A stretch of DNA of 64,000 nucleotides, taken from assembly GCA_022644775.1 (NCBI GenBank), contig JALCHN010000006.1:1-64000 (forward strand), read 5' to 3'. This DNA is from Eggerthellaceae bacterium. GTDB taxonomy: Bacteria > Actinomycetota > Coriobacteriia > Coriobacteriales > Eggerthellaceae. Both the position numbers and the translations under genes were made by a program. Position 1 is the stretch's first letter. Each line of letters starts with the position of its first letter. Positions 39,501 through 46,867 of this stretch are shown here, in pieces. The notes beneath the pieces were generated by a model. It did no database searches and was not told the DNA's origin. It saw only the letters and a list, made by a program, of their open reading frames with translations.

Positions 39501-40277
39501 CGCAAGACGGGCCTTACGGGCCTTGCCGACCTGGCGCGCGGTCGCGAAGAGGATCAGATCACCTACCGGGCGACCCAGGTGCAGCCGCGCGAGACGATCA
39601 CGACGCCCTGCTTCACCGGATCCAACACCAACCGCCGCTACACGCCCTTCACCCTGTCGACCGAGCAGAAGGTGCCCTTCCGCACCATCACCGGCCGCCA
39701 GAGCTTCTACCTCGACCACGAGCTCATCGCCGAATGGGGCGAGCAGCTGGCCACTTACAAGCCCATCCTCGATTACACGCCGCTCAAGCTCGAGCATGAC
39801 GCCCAGGGCCGCCGCGAGATCGCGCTCAAGTACCTCACGCCCCACAACAAGTGGTCGACGCACTCGATGTACTTCGACAACCAGCAGCTGCTCACCCTCT
39901 ATCGCGGCGGGCAGACGGTCATCCTCAACGAAAAGGACGCCGAAGCGATCGGCGCGGTCGACAACGACTGGCTCGAGGTCTTCAACCGCAACGGCGCCGT
40001 CACGGCCCGCGTAGCCACCACGGCCCGCATCCCGCGCGGCTCGATGTTCATGTACCACGCGCAGGACCGCCACATCTACGTGCCGGGCACCCCGCTTTCG
40101 GGCACGCGCGGCTCCGGCCACAACGGGCCCACGCACATCCACGTGAAGCCCACCCATATGATCGGCGGCTACGGCCAGCTGAGCTACGGATTCAACTATT
40201 ACGGAACCACGGGCAACCAACGCGACATCATGGTTGTTGTCCGCAAGATGGAAGAGGTCGATTGGCTTGAAGATTAA
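36594..40277 (+). CDS. narG: Respiratory nitrate reductase alpha subunit
   Basis: 1227 residues, the normal NarG length. His56, Cys60 and Cys64 (HGVNCTGSC) with a later RGCPRG carry the FS0 [4Fe-4S] cluster. FYDWYADLPPASPQ contains the aspartate Mo ligand region known from E. coli NarG. ATG 36594 is preferred to 36588 because AGGAAGG ends directly before the latter. The N-terminus MSHLFRKYS lacks a twin-arginine signal, so the enzyme faces the cytoplasm and nitrate must be imported by NarK. It overlaps narH by 11 bases. Confidence 0.97.
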   Translation: MSHLFRKYSHIRKADDAPAPVRQPEGGHQELREGGRDWEHMYRDRWAHDKIVRSTHGVNCTGSCSWNIYVKNGIVTWENQATDYPETPDCMPDHEPRGCPRGASFSWYLYSPLRIKYPYLRAELAEMWRDARAQGMNPYDAWASIASDPEKKARYKKARGLGGFVRSNWKEASEIVAASELYTAYTYGPDRNIGFSVIPAMSMLSYAAGARFNQLMGGAQLSFYDWYADLPPASPQVWGDQTDVPESSDWYNAGYLMLWGSNVPQTRTPDAHFLAEVRYKGTKVTAVSPDYAEFCTFADTWLQPNVGTDSALAMAMGHVILNEYYWKKPEPFFLNYAKQFTDMPFAVIMDDHGDHWEPGRFLNAADMGVEGANPEFNFFVSDANAGKLVVPNGTMGDRWGDQAHWNLKMEDSATGAAIDPELSFVDRHDDVVATAFPYFGTDGKTTIVRNVPVRTVTAADGTMLRITTVHDLLLSQYGIDRGLGGECASSYDDASVAFTPAWQQAITNVDPALVVRTAREFADNSIATKGRSMIIMGAGINHWYHADDIYRTVLNILLFCATEGRNGGGWAHYVGQEKLRPAEGWKTVMTATDWQMPPRLQNGTSFFYFATDQWRSDEIDTEDLTSPLRTPRYHHSGDYNIMAARLGWLPAYPTFNKPGAQIVAEAKAAGAADDEGIKAALVDQLKNKQVDFAYADPDAPENFPRNLIVWRANLLGSSAKGSEYFNKYLLGAKNGVVEEERMAAEPEEIKVRPEVTEGKLDLLVSLDFRMTTTPLYSDVVLPTATWYEKTDISSTDMHPFIHPFSPAVEPGWESRTDWDIFRTLAAAVSSVAKEANLQPLDDIVAVPLQHDSASELAQPCGRVRDWSKGECEPVPGKTMPNLVHVVRDYTKTYDKFVGLGPNVPKKNFGWDATEQYEWIGDRNGRIENKDLLSYGMPSLAEAEHAVDAVLALSTSSNGKLAVKAFEGLERKTGLTGLADLARGREEDQITYRATQVQPRETITTPCFTGSNTNRRYTPFTLSTEQKVPFRTITGRQSFYLDHELIAEWGEQLATYKPILDYTPLKLEHDAQGRREIALKYLTPHNKWSTHSMYFDNQQLLTLYRGGQTVILNEKDAEAIGAVDNDWLEVFNRNGAVTARVATTARIPRGSMFMYHAQDRHIYVPGTPLSGTRGSGHNGPTHIHVKPTHMIGGYGQLSYGFNYYGTTGNQRDIMVVVRKMEEVDWLED

Positions 40278-41706
40278 AGCCCAAATCTCCATGGTCATGA
40301 ACCTGGACAAATGCCTTGGCTGCCATACCTGTTCGATCACCTGCAAGAATGCGTGGACGAACCGCAAGGGCACCGAGTACATGTACTTCAACAACGTCGA
40401 AACGCGCCCGGGCGTCGGCTACCCCAAAGGCTGGGAGAAGCAGGACGAATGGAAGGGCGGCTGGACCTTGGACGACAAGGGCCGCCTGAAGCTGCGCGCC
40501 GGCGGCAAGGTCGAGCGCTTCATCAAGCTCTTCTACAACCCAGACCAGCCCGGCATGGACGACTACTACGAGCCCTGGACCTACGACTACGACGAGCTCA
40601 CCGCGGCGGGCCGCAAGCGCCATCAGCCCGTCGCCCGCTCGCGGTCGCTGGTGACCGGCGAGCGCATGGACATCACGTGGGGCCCCAACTGGGACGACGA
40701 CCTGTCCGGCGCCCCGTACGCCCGCGCCGACGTCGACCTGATCGCCGCCAACGCGGTGGGCGCGCAGATCAAGATGGACATGGAAGACCTCTTCATGCGC
40801 TATCTGCCGCGCACCTGCAACCACTGCCTGAACCCCGCCTGCGTGGCCGCCTGCCCGTCGGGGGCCATCTACAAGCGCGACGAGGACGGCGTGGTCCTCA
40901 TCAGCCAGGACGCCTGCCGCGGTTGGCGCGCCTGCGTGCCGGCCTGCCCCTACAAGAAGGTCTATTACAACTGGGAGACCAACAAGTCCGAAAAGTGCAC
41001 CTTCTGCTTCCCGCGCTTGGAATCCGGCATGCCGACGATCTGCTCCGACACCTGCGTGGGCCGCATCCGCTACATGGGCGTGCTGCTCTACGACATGGAC
41101 AAGGTGGAAGCCGCCGCGTCGACGGAGGACCCGCGCGACATCTGGCGGGCCATCAAGGACGTGCTCGTCGATCCCACCGACCCGGCCGTCATTGAAAACG
41201 CCCGCGCCAACGGGGTGGCCGAATCCTGGATCGACGCCGCCCAGCATTCGCCGGTCTACAAGCTCATCAAGGAGTGGGGCCTGGCCCTGCCGCTGCACGC
41301 CGAATACCGCACCCTGCCCATGGTCTGGTACATCCCGCCCATGAGCCCGATCCTGCAGCGCGTCGCCGCCGACACCGACCTTGCCCAGGCCGACGAGATG
41401 CGCATCCCGCTTGCCTACCTGGCAGAGCTCTTCAGCGCCGGCGACCCCGAACCGGTGCGCGACGTGATCAACCGCCTGGTGGCCGTGCGCGCGCACATGC
41501 GCGCCAAGGAAGTGGGCGCGCCCGAGCCCGAGGCCGAATTCGCGCCCGAAGTGCTCGACGAGATGTACCGCCTGCTCGCGATCGCCAAGCGCCCCGACCG
41601 CTTCAACATCCCCGAGGCCGCCGACATGACGCGCGCCGAGCGCTTGAAGGCCCAGCGCGAGTTCGGCTTCTGCACCTCGTGCGCCGAAGGGGGCTTCAAC
41701 GCATGA
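40267..41706 (+). CDS. narH: Respiratory nitrate reductase beta subunit
   Basis: 479 residues starting at TTG 40267 inside the end of narG. The protein then begins LKIKAQISMVMNLDKCLGCHTC, the usual NarH N-terminus, and GGAAGAGG lies upstream. Four cluster groups: CLGCHTCSITCK, CNHCLNPACVAACP, CRGWRACVPACP with Trp in place of one Cys (the known [3Fe-4S] variation), and CTFCFPR with CSDTCVG. It carries electrons from NarI to NarG. The stop overlaps narJ in ATGA. Confidence 0.96.
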   Translation: MKIKAQISMVMNLDKCLGCHTCSITCKNAWTNRKGTEYMYFNNVETRPGVGYPKGWEKQDEWKGGWTLDDKGRLKLRAGGKVERFIKLFYNPDQPGMDDYYEPWTYDYDELTAAGRKRHQPVARSRSLVTGERMDITWGPNWDDDLSGAPYARADVDLIAANAVGAQIKMDMEDLFMRYLPRTCNHCLNPACVAACPSGAIYKRDEDGVVLISQDACRGWRACVPACPYKKVYYNWETNKSEKCTFCFPRLESGMPTICSDTCVGRIRYMGVLLYDMDKVEAAASTEDPRDIWRAIKDVLVDPTDPAVIENARANGVAESWIDAAQHSPVYKLIKEWGLALPLHAEYRTLPMVWYIPPMSPILQRVAADTDLAQADEMRIPLAYLAELFSAGDPEPVRDVINRLVAVRAHMRAKEVGAPEPEAEFAPEVLDEMYRLLAIAKRPDRFNIPEAADMTRAERLKAQREFGFCTSCAEGGFNA

Positions 41707-42242
41707 TGACCGCCGACCAGCTGAAAGACGGGTTGCGCACGGCCTCCTTCCTGCTTTCCTACCCCGACGCCGCCTGGCGCTTCGGCCTCGACGAGGCCGA
41801 AGCGGCCGCCGGCGCGCTCGAGGGGCAGCCGGCAGCGCAGCTTGCCGCCTTCGTGGCGGCGGCGCGCGCGGCCGACGCCCAGGAATTCGAGAAGCGCTAC
41901 GTCGATGCCTTCGATTTCAACAAGGACACGAGCCTCTACCTTACGAGCCGCGACCGCGGCGACGACGCACAGCGCCGTACCGACATGCTCGCGTATTCGG
42001 TCTTCTTCACCGAAGCCGGCTACACGCCCGAAGGGGAGTCTCCCGACTATCTGCCCGCGGTGCTCGAGCTCGCCGCGGAAGCCGCACCCGAGGTCGCCGC
42101 GCGGATGATCCGCACGACCGCCTCCGACGTCGCCTCGCTGGAGGCGGCCCTCGAAGCTCACGATCTTTCCGACTACGCGCAGGTGGTCGGGGCGGCGATC
42201 GCCCTTGCCGGCGCCTATGAAAAGGAGGCGGTGCTCGCATGA
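41703..42242 (+). CDS. narJ: Nitrate reductase assembly chaperone
   Basis: A 179-residue member of the TorD/NarJ helical chaperone family that helps insert the molybdenum cofactor into NarG. FLLSYPDAAWRFGL at the start and YVDAFDFNKDTSLYLT in the middle are NarJ marks, as is DYLPAVLELA. ATGA overlaps at both ends show tight coupling with narH and narI. Shorter than the E. coli protein of about 236 residues. Confidence 0.94.
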   Translation: MMTADQLKDGLRTASFLLSYPDAAWRFGLDEAEAAAGALEGQPAAQLAAFVAAARAADAQEFEKRYVDAFDFNKDTSLYLTSRDRGDDAQRRTDMLAYSVFFTEAGYTPEGESPDYLPAVLELAAEAAPEVAARMIRTTASDVASLEAALEAHDLSDYAQVVGAAIALAGAYEKEAVLA

Positions 42243-42991
42243 ACGGCATCGACATCTTCCTGTGGGGCATCGCTCCCTACATCTCGTTCACGATGCTCAT
42301 CGCGGTGACGATCATCCGCCGCGTGCATTTCGCGCGCACCTGGTCGTCGAAGTCGAGCGAGTTCCTCGAGCGCAAGCAGGAGCGGGTGGCCAACCCCCTG
42401 TTCCACCTGTCGATCCTCTTCGTCTTCTTCGGCCACGTGGGCGGCGTGCTCGTCCCGCACGAGGTCACCGACGCCCTGGGCGTTTCCGAAGAGATGTACC
42501 ACATGGCGGCCTTCGGCATGGGCGGCCTGTTCGGCGTCTTGCTGGGCATCGCCCTCATCCTGCTCATCCGTCGCCGGTTCGGCGGCAACGAGCGCATGAA
42601 GGCCAACACTTCCACGTCCGACAAGGTGCTCTACGTGGTGCTCACCGCCACGATCGTGATGGGCCTGGTGGCCACGTTCTCGAACGCGTCGGGCGCCTTC
42701 AACTACCGTGAGTCGCTCTCGCCCTGGTTCCGCAGCCTGTTCACCTTCCAGCCCGACATCGCGCTCATGGCGCAGGTGCCGCTGGCCTTCAAGATCCACA
42801 TGTGCTGCTGGATGATCCTGTTCGCCGTGCTGCCCTTCACCCGACTGGTGCACATGTTCAGCGGGATCACGGCCCCGTTCAAGTACGCCCGTCGCAAGGC
42901 GGTGCTCTATCGGGCCCGCAAGCACGACGTGCGCGCCAACGGCGCTCGCGACCTCGAGTTTCCCGATGCTATCATCCTAGACAGGAAATAG
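42239..42991 (+). CDS. narI: Nitrate reductase gamma subunit (cytochrome b)
   Basis: 250 residues, five helices with the histidines expected to bind two b haems: HLSILFVFFGHVGG and YHMAAFG in the first half, FKIHMCCWMILF and RLVHMFSG in the second. It oxidises menaquinol and passes electrons to NarH. Ends with a basic cytoplasmic tail. ATGA overlap with narJ. Confidence 0.96.
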   Translation: MNGIDIFLWGIAPYISFTMLIAVTIIRRVHFARTWSSKSSEFLERKQERVANPLFHLSILFVFFGHVGGVLVPHEVTDALGVSEEMYHMAAFGMGGLFGVLLGIALILLIRRRFGGNERMKANTSTSDKVLYVVLTATIVMGLVATFSNASGAFNYRESLSPWFRSLFTFQPDIALMAQVPLAFKIHMCCWMILFAVLPFTRLVHMFSGITAPFKYARRKAVLYRARKHDVRANGARDLEFPDAIILDRK

Positions 42992-42999
42992 CTCGTTTG

Positions 43000-43031
43000 G
43001 CGCCCCGCCTGGGACCTTCCCGGCGGGGCGC
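43000..43031 (+). terminator. Hairpin between narI and the sensor gene
   Basis: GCGCCCCGCC (43000-43009) and GGCGGGGCGC (43022-43031) form a perfect 10-bp stem. No U-tract follows; the sensor gene starts 17 bases later, so read-through is likely. Confidence 0.55.
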
Positions 43032-43047
43032 AGCGGAAGGGGATGCT

Positions 43048-44175
43048 ATGCCCGCTCTTAAGAACACCGAAACCGCCGGCGACCGCTTGGCCGACGACCT
43101 GCGCCGTGCCTTCGACTTCGATTTCGTCGGCGTGTCGCTCGCTCCCAAAGAGCGGGGCGGCCTCTACAACTGGCGCTGCCTTTCGGGCAGCGTCACCCCG
43201 CGCACGCGGCGCATCTGGCTGCCCGAGGGGGTGGGCGCCCTGGGGACGGTGGCGGCCACCCGGCGCGGGTTCGTGGTGAGCAACACCCGTACCGACATCG
43301 CCCAGGATGTGTGGTACCAGTTCCCGATCGTCGCGTCGGAAGGCCTTGCGAGCTTGGTGGCCTTCCCGTTGCTCGACGGGGACGATCTGGCGCTCGTCGT
43401 GCTGTGCGCGTATCGCGACGACCGCCGGGTGACGCACGAAACCTTTGCGGCCGTGCAGCAGCGCGCCGTGGAGCTCACCGGTCTTTCGGCTTCGGCGGCG
43501 GCACCTTCGATATTACGCGCGGAAAGCATGACGCCCGTGTACGCGGAAACCACTCACAGGATTATTCAAGCCCAGGAAGACGAGCGCAAGCGCATCGCCC
43601 GCGAGTTGCACGACGGCTTGGCCCAAGAGCTTCTGCTCGTGCAGATAGAGCTGCGCAAGGCCAAGTACCTGCCGGAAGACGAGGTGCCCGATGCGATCAA
43701 GCGCGCGTCCGAAGAGCTGCGCGAGGTGCTCACGCACGTGTCGCGCATCGCGTCGAACCTGCGCCCGGCCTCGCTCGACGAGCTGGGCCTCGCGCCGGCG
43801 ATCGAGACGGAATGCCGCCAAATCGAGCGCACCTTCGGCATCCAGGTGACCGACCGCATAGAGAATCTGCGCGACGTGAACCCGGATGCCGAAGTGGCGC
43901 TCTACCGCATATTCCAGGAGGCGACGTCCAACGCCTGCAAGTACTCGCGTTCCGACCGGCTCGCGGTCGAGCTCGCCTCCGACGACGCGGGCGTGCGCCT
44001 TACCGTGCGGGATTTCGGGGTCGGATTCAACGTCGATCATCCCGAAGTGCACGGCGGCGGCTTGGGGCTCGCCGGCATGCGCGAGCGCGCCGGAGCGTTC
44101 GGGGGGAGCGTGAAGGTCGAATCGGTGCCGGGAAAGGGCTGCGCGGTGAGCGTGTTTTTGCCCTACGGGGGATAA
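43048..44175 (+). CDS. Cytoplasmic GAF-domain sensor histidine kinase (NarX/NreB type)
   Basis: 375 residues without membrane helices. The N-terminal 155 residues are a GAF domain (WLPEGVGALGTVAATRRGFVVSN, FPIVASEGLASLVAFPL) resembling the nitrate-binding protein NreA. A HisKA_3 dimerisation domain follows with the phosphorylated His in EDERKRIARELHDGLAQEL, then an ATPase domain with EATSNACKYS and GGGLGLAGMRERA. AAGGGG precedes ATG 43048. The Fe-S cysteines of NreB are missing. Position after narGHJI suggests a nitrate or redox input for the NarL-type partner downstream. Confidence 0.9.
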   Translation: MPALKNTETAGDRLADDLRRAFDFDFVGVSLAPKERGGLYNWRCLSGSVTPRTRRIWLPEGVGALGTVAATRRGFVVSNTRTDIAQDVWYQFPIVASEGLASLVAFPLLDGDDLALVVLCAYRDDRRVTHETFAAVQQRAVELTGLSASAAAPSILRAESMTPVYAETTHRIIQAQEDERKRIARELHDGLAQELLLVQIELRKAKYLPEDEVPDAIKRASEELREVLTHVSRIASNLRPASLDELGLAPAIETECRQIERTFGIQVTDRIENLRDVNPDAEVALYRIFQEATSNACKYSRSDRLAVELASDDAGVRLTVRDFGVGFNVDHPEVHGGGLGLAGMRERAGAFGGSVKVESVPGKGCAVSVFLPYGG

Positions 44176-44192
44176 GGAAGGAAGGGAACGAA

Positions 44193-44828
44193 ATGATCAG
44201 CATCGTGCTTGCCGACGATCATCGCATCGTCATCAAAGGATTCGAGATGATTCTGGGCCTGCAGCCCGACATGGAGGTGGTGGGGGAGGCCTCTTCGCCC
44301 GAAGAGGCGCTCGACATGGTCGCCAAGCTGCGCCCCGACGTGCTCGTGACCGACATCTCGATGGGAAGCGAGAAGTCGGGCCTGCTTCTGTGCGAGCGCG
44401 TAGTGGAATCGGGCCTGCCCACCGCGGTTGTGATGCTGTCGATGCACGACGAGCAGGAGTATCTGCGCCAGGCCATGTCGCGCGGGGCCAAGGGCTACGT
44501 GCTGAAGAGCTCGGAAGACGACGCGCTCTTCGCCGCAATCCGCACGGCGGCCAACGGCGACACCTACATCTGCCATGAGCTTCTGGGGGCCTTCGTGCAA
44601 GATGCGATCAACGGGGCCAAGCCGGGCGCGGTCGAGCTTACGCCGCGCGAATCGGAAGTCGTGTCCCTGGCGGTGAAGGGGTATTCCAACAGCGATATCG
44701 CCGAGCATCTGCACATTTCGGTGAAGACGGTCGAAAGCCAGAAGAGCAAGATCATGGGGAAGCTGGGCCTGCATACCAAGCCCGAGCTCTTCGACTACGC
44801 GGCGTCGCACGGGCTCATCCGCATTTAG
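44193..44828 (+). CDS. NarL/FixJ-type response regulator
   Basis: 211 residues. Receiver domain with acidic pair in LADDH, phosphorylatable Asp in VLVTDISMG, and Lys in YVLKSSED; C-terminal LuxR-type helix-turn-helix ELTPRESEVVSLAVKGYSNSDIAEHLHISVKTVESQKSKIMGKL-type sequence (split here by the usual turn). GGAAGGAAGGG precedes the ATG, 17 bases after the kinase. Probable activator of nar genes. Confidence 0.95.
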   Translation: MISIVLADDHRIVIKGFEMILGLQPDMEVVGEASSPEEALDMVAKLRPDVLVTDISMGSEKSGLLLCERVVESGLPTAVVMLSMHDEQEYLRQAMSRGAKGYVLKSSEDDALFAAIRTAANGDTYICHELLGAFVQDAINGAKPGAVELTPRESEVVSLAVKGYSNSDIAEHLHISVKTVESQKSKIMGKLGLHTKPELFDYAASHGLIRI

Positions 44829-44937
44829 CGGGTCGCCGGGGCGGGCGGGCGCGGTGGGCGCCTGGTCGCGCTTACCCCGCGTCGAAGCGCGCTTCGGGGC
44901 GCGCCGATGGGTCGGGGCGGGCGTCACCTCATGCCCG

Positions 44938-45013
44938 TGCGCCAAGGGGCCGGCTCCCTCTGTTGCATCCCCGCTGCGCGGGGCGCCCCAGAGGGAGCCG
45001 GCCCCTTGGCGCA
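44938..45013. repeat. 76-base palindrome with perfect 24-bp arms
   Basis: 44938-44961 (TGCGCCAAGGGGCCGG and onward to CTCCCTCT) is exactly complementary to 44990-45013. The 28-base centre contains its own CCCCGC/GCGGGG stem. It lies 109 bases after the response-regulator stop, so it could terminate the nar transcript, but no U-run follows. Confidence 0.85.
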
Positions 45014-45208
45014 GCGCACGACCGACAAATCTTACCAGGCGCGCCCTCTCACGCGCGCTTCTTTGGCGGGGCGCTCCAACGGCGCCCACCGCGCCCGCCC
45101 GCCCCGTGCACAGGTCCGCTTTGGGGCAGGGGGTTGCTGCGGCCGCCCGCGAGGGGGCGGCGGTTTCCGGTTGCGGCGTTTCAGGTGGTTGCGGCTTTTC
45201 CTGCGCGC

Positions 45209-45241
45209 GGGACGGGGCGAGGCGCTGCGCTGTCGCCCCTG
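45209..45241. repeat. GGGGCGA/TCGCCCC hairpin, copy 1
   Basis: GGGACGGGGCGAGGCGC then TGCGCTGTCGCCCCTG: outer stem GGGGCGA/TCGCCCC with inner GCGC pairing. Repeated at 45343, 45432 and 45749. Confidence 0.75.
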
Positions 45242-45254
45242 CTGCGGGTTGCGT

Positions 45255-45320
45255 GTGACAACAGGGGCGCGTGATGTCGTCACACCTGCGTGTGACAACA
45301 GGGGCGCGTGATGTTGTCAC
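45255..45320. repeat. Two GTGACAAC hairpins in direct order
   Basis: First unit 45255-45283 (right arm GTCGTCAC, one change), second unit 45292-45320 with perfect arms; both loops are AGGGGCGCGTGAT. The spacing is 37 bases. Confidence 0.85.
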
Positions 45321-45342
45321 ACGCTGGCGGTTGGGGCTCGCC

Positions 45343-45373
45343 GGGAGGGGCGAGGCGCTTCGCTGTCGCCCCT
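45343..45373. repeat. GGGGCGA/TCGCCCC hairpin, copy 2
   Basis: GGGAGGGGCGAGGCGCTT then CGCTGTCGCCCCT. Identical core to copy 1 except one base in the loop. Confidence 0.75.
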
Positions 45374-45431
45374 GTTGCGGGGTGGGACTCGCCGGGTTGG
45401 GGGTCCCGGGTCGCGGCCGCGTGAGACCTGC

Positions 45432-45463
45432 GGGACGCGGCGGGGCGCTTCGCTGTCGCCCCT
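45432..45463. repeat. GGGGCGA/TCGCCCC hairpin, copy 3
   Basis: GGGACGCGGCGGGGCGCTT then CGCTGTCGCCCCT. The right half is identical to copy 2, the left half has diverged. Confidence 0.7.
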
Positions 45464-45500
45464 GCCGCAGCGGCGGCCTCACACGTTCCGGGACGGGAAA

Positions 45501-45661
45501 TGACGTAAATTTCTCTAATTCGCGGATGGTGGGAAGGAAGCGAGGGACTGCAGCGCTTTTCAGTCAATGAAAATAGACAATAAATAAGAATATGTATAAT
45601 AAAATATGCATACGAATGTATACGGGCGTCGGCATTCCGCGAAATAGAGACATTTACGTCA
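45501..45661. repeat. TIR-B element (161 bp) with 26-bp inverted ends
   Basis: 45501-45526 begins TGACGTAAATTTCTCT and ends TTCGCGGA; 45636-45661 is its reverse complement at 24 of 26 positions. The interior is AT-rich, including AATAAATAAGAATATG and several ATAC/GTAT steps. No coding capacity. Only one copy seen in the window. Confidence 0.75.
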
Positions 45662-45748
45662 AATTGCGCTCATCTTCGTGTCGGCGAGGGAGTCTGGCGG
45701 CGAAGAGTTGGCCGTTTCCGCGTATCGCCTCTACCCCGCTCTGCCCGC

Positions 45749-45775
45749 GGGACGGGGCGCTGCGGTGTCGCCCCT
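45749..45775. repeat. GGGGCGA/TCGCCCC hairpin, copy 4 (short)
   Basis: GGGACGGGGCGCTGCGG then TGTCGCCCCTG. Lacks the GAGGC step of the other copies. Confidence 0.6.
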
Positions 45776-45840
45776 GGTTTCGGCTGCGATTCGCCTTCGC
45801 TCTCTGCTTGGTCTCGTTCTGAAACGGAAAAGGCGAGGAT

Positions 45841-45982
45841 ATGGTTTCTCGTTTAAGTTTTCGATTCAGGAGTGGCTGTTAAGGGTTAGATAATGCACAA
45901 ACTATTAAAGTATGTTCACTGATTCCGGCTTACTCTTTGAAAACCAGGGCGGTTTTCCTCGAAAACTCGATTGGCGTGCCAT
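45841..45982. repeat. TIR-A element, copy 2 (142 bp)
   Basis: Left end 45841-45866 (ATGGTTTCTCG then TTTAAGTTTTCGA) and right end 45957-45982, which read outward-in as ATGGCACGCC then AGTTTTCGAGG. The left end is the most diverged of the six ends. The interior is AT-rich. Confidence 0.7.
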
Positions 45983-46066
45983 CTACGGCCCTTGGGTCGC
46001 GGCCGCGTGGGACCTGCGTGTGACAACGGGGCACCCTGAAACGTGCGCGCCCGCCCTGGCGACCTC

Positions 46067-46543
46067 TTACGCCTCGTCGTCGCCTTCGAACTTGCGGTAG
46101 GTCACGCCGCAGTCATCGAAGATGCGCCGGCTGATCTGGTTGCCGATCGTTCCCTTGTACTTGTCGTCGGCGTACACCACGGCCCCGATGCCCACCTGCA
46201 CGAGGATCTTCGCGCATTCCTGGCAGGGGAACAGGGTCACGTACACGGTCGCGCCTTCCAAATCCTTCAGCGAACCGCGGTAGTTGAGCACGGCGTTGGC
46301 TTCCGCGTGCACCACGTAGCTGTGCTTGTCGTGCAGCGGATCGTCGGAAGCGCCCCAGGGGAAGTCGTCGTCGTTCAGGGCGCTCGGCGTGCCGTTGTAG
46401 CCCACCGAAAGGATGCGGTGGTTGGTGTTGGCGATGCAGGCGCCCACCTGCGTGTTGGGGTCCTTGCTGCGCTGCGAGGCGGCGACGGCGACCTTCATGA
46501 AGAACTCGTCCCAAGAGATGACGTTGTTGCGTTTGTCGGGCAT
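46067..46543 (-). CDS. dCMP deaminase family protein
   Basis: A 158-residue zinc deaminase. HAEANAVLN supplies the zinc His and catalytic Glu, and PCQECAKILV the two zinc cysteines. SQRSKDPNTQVGACI and GYNGTP are typical of dCMP deaminase, which converts dCMP to dUMP for thymidylate synthesis. The start at 46543 has GAGAGGGG upstream. Stands alone, divergent from the phosphate transporter. Confidence 0.93.
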   Translation of the reverse strand: MPDKRNNVISWDEFFMKVAVAASQRSKDPNTQVGACIANTNHRILSVGYNGTPSALNDDDFPWGASDDPLHDKHSYVVHAEANAVLNYRGSLKDLEGATVYVTLFPCQECAKILVQVGIGAVVYADDKYKGTIGNQISRRIFDDCGVTYRKFEGDDEA

Positions 46544-46867
46544 GATTCCCCTCTCCCGTGCTGCCGATGGCTCATCCGACCAGTCTAGTCCTTCACGCGT
46601 ATGCAACGGACGTGGAAAGTTCTTACGCTGTATGCAGTGCGCGTTTGGCTGCTGGGTGATATATTCACTAAGTAGCGTATTTTCCCAGGTGAAGGGCGTG
46701 TGTTCCTCCATGAAATCCGCAAATTTCGCCTTCAAAACCTGACACGACCGCTCGTCGTCTCTGACCTACATTTAACAAACGTTTCTTACTATTGTTGCCG
46801 TCTTGCTTGTTGCCGTCTTGCAATCTGTCTGAAAACGGCAGGAAATTCGGGAGGAATCGGATTTCAC
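46544..46867. other. Regulatory gap upstream of the phosphate transporter
   Basis: 324 bases with lower GC than the surroundings. It contains the AT-rich stretch ATATATTCACTAAG-like sequence near 46660-46680, TTTAACAAACG at 46771 and the 15-base tandem duplication at 46793-46822. Promoters for both flanking genes are expected here; none could be fixed. Confidence 0.5.
46793..46822 (+). promoter_or_regulatory. Perfect 15-base tandem duplication upstream of pit
   Basis: TTGTTGCCGTCTTGC occurs twice in direct contact, 46 bases before the phosphate transporter start. Tandem sites of this kind are typical for OmpR/PhoB-class regulators, and such a pair is encoded 3.4 kb downstream. Function inferred only. 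Confidence 0.45.

Larger units (their letters stand above)
44829..46066. other. 1.2-kb repeat island without genes
   Basis: No supportable gene. In order: a 76-base palindrome (44938-45013), the first GGGGCGA/TCGCCCC hairpin (45209), two GTGACAAC hairpins (45255-45320), two more GGGGCGA hairpins (45343, 45432), an element with 26-bp inverted ends (45501-45661), a fourth hairpin (45749), and TIR-A copy 2 (45841-45982). The words GGTCGCGGCCGCGTG and GACCTGCG recur at 45409 and 45995. A half GTGACAAC unit lies at 46019. The middle is AT-rich. Confidence 0.75.

Noticed and set aside
36408-40394. 1328-codon open frame opposite narG
   Set aside because: Shadow frame; narG on the + strand has all catalytic motifs and normal length.
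44829-46066. Remnant of an insertion sequence or prophage
   Set aside because: No transposase, integrase or phage gene fragment could be read in any frame; only short repeats are present.
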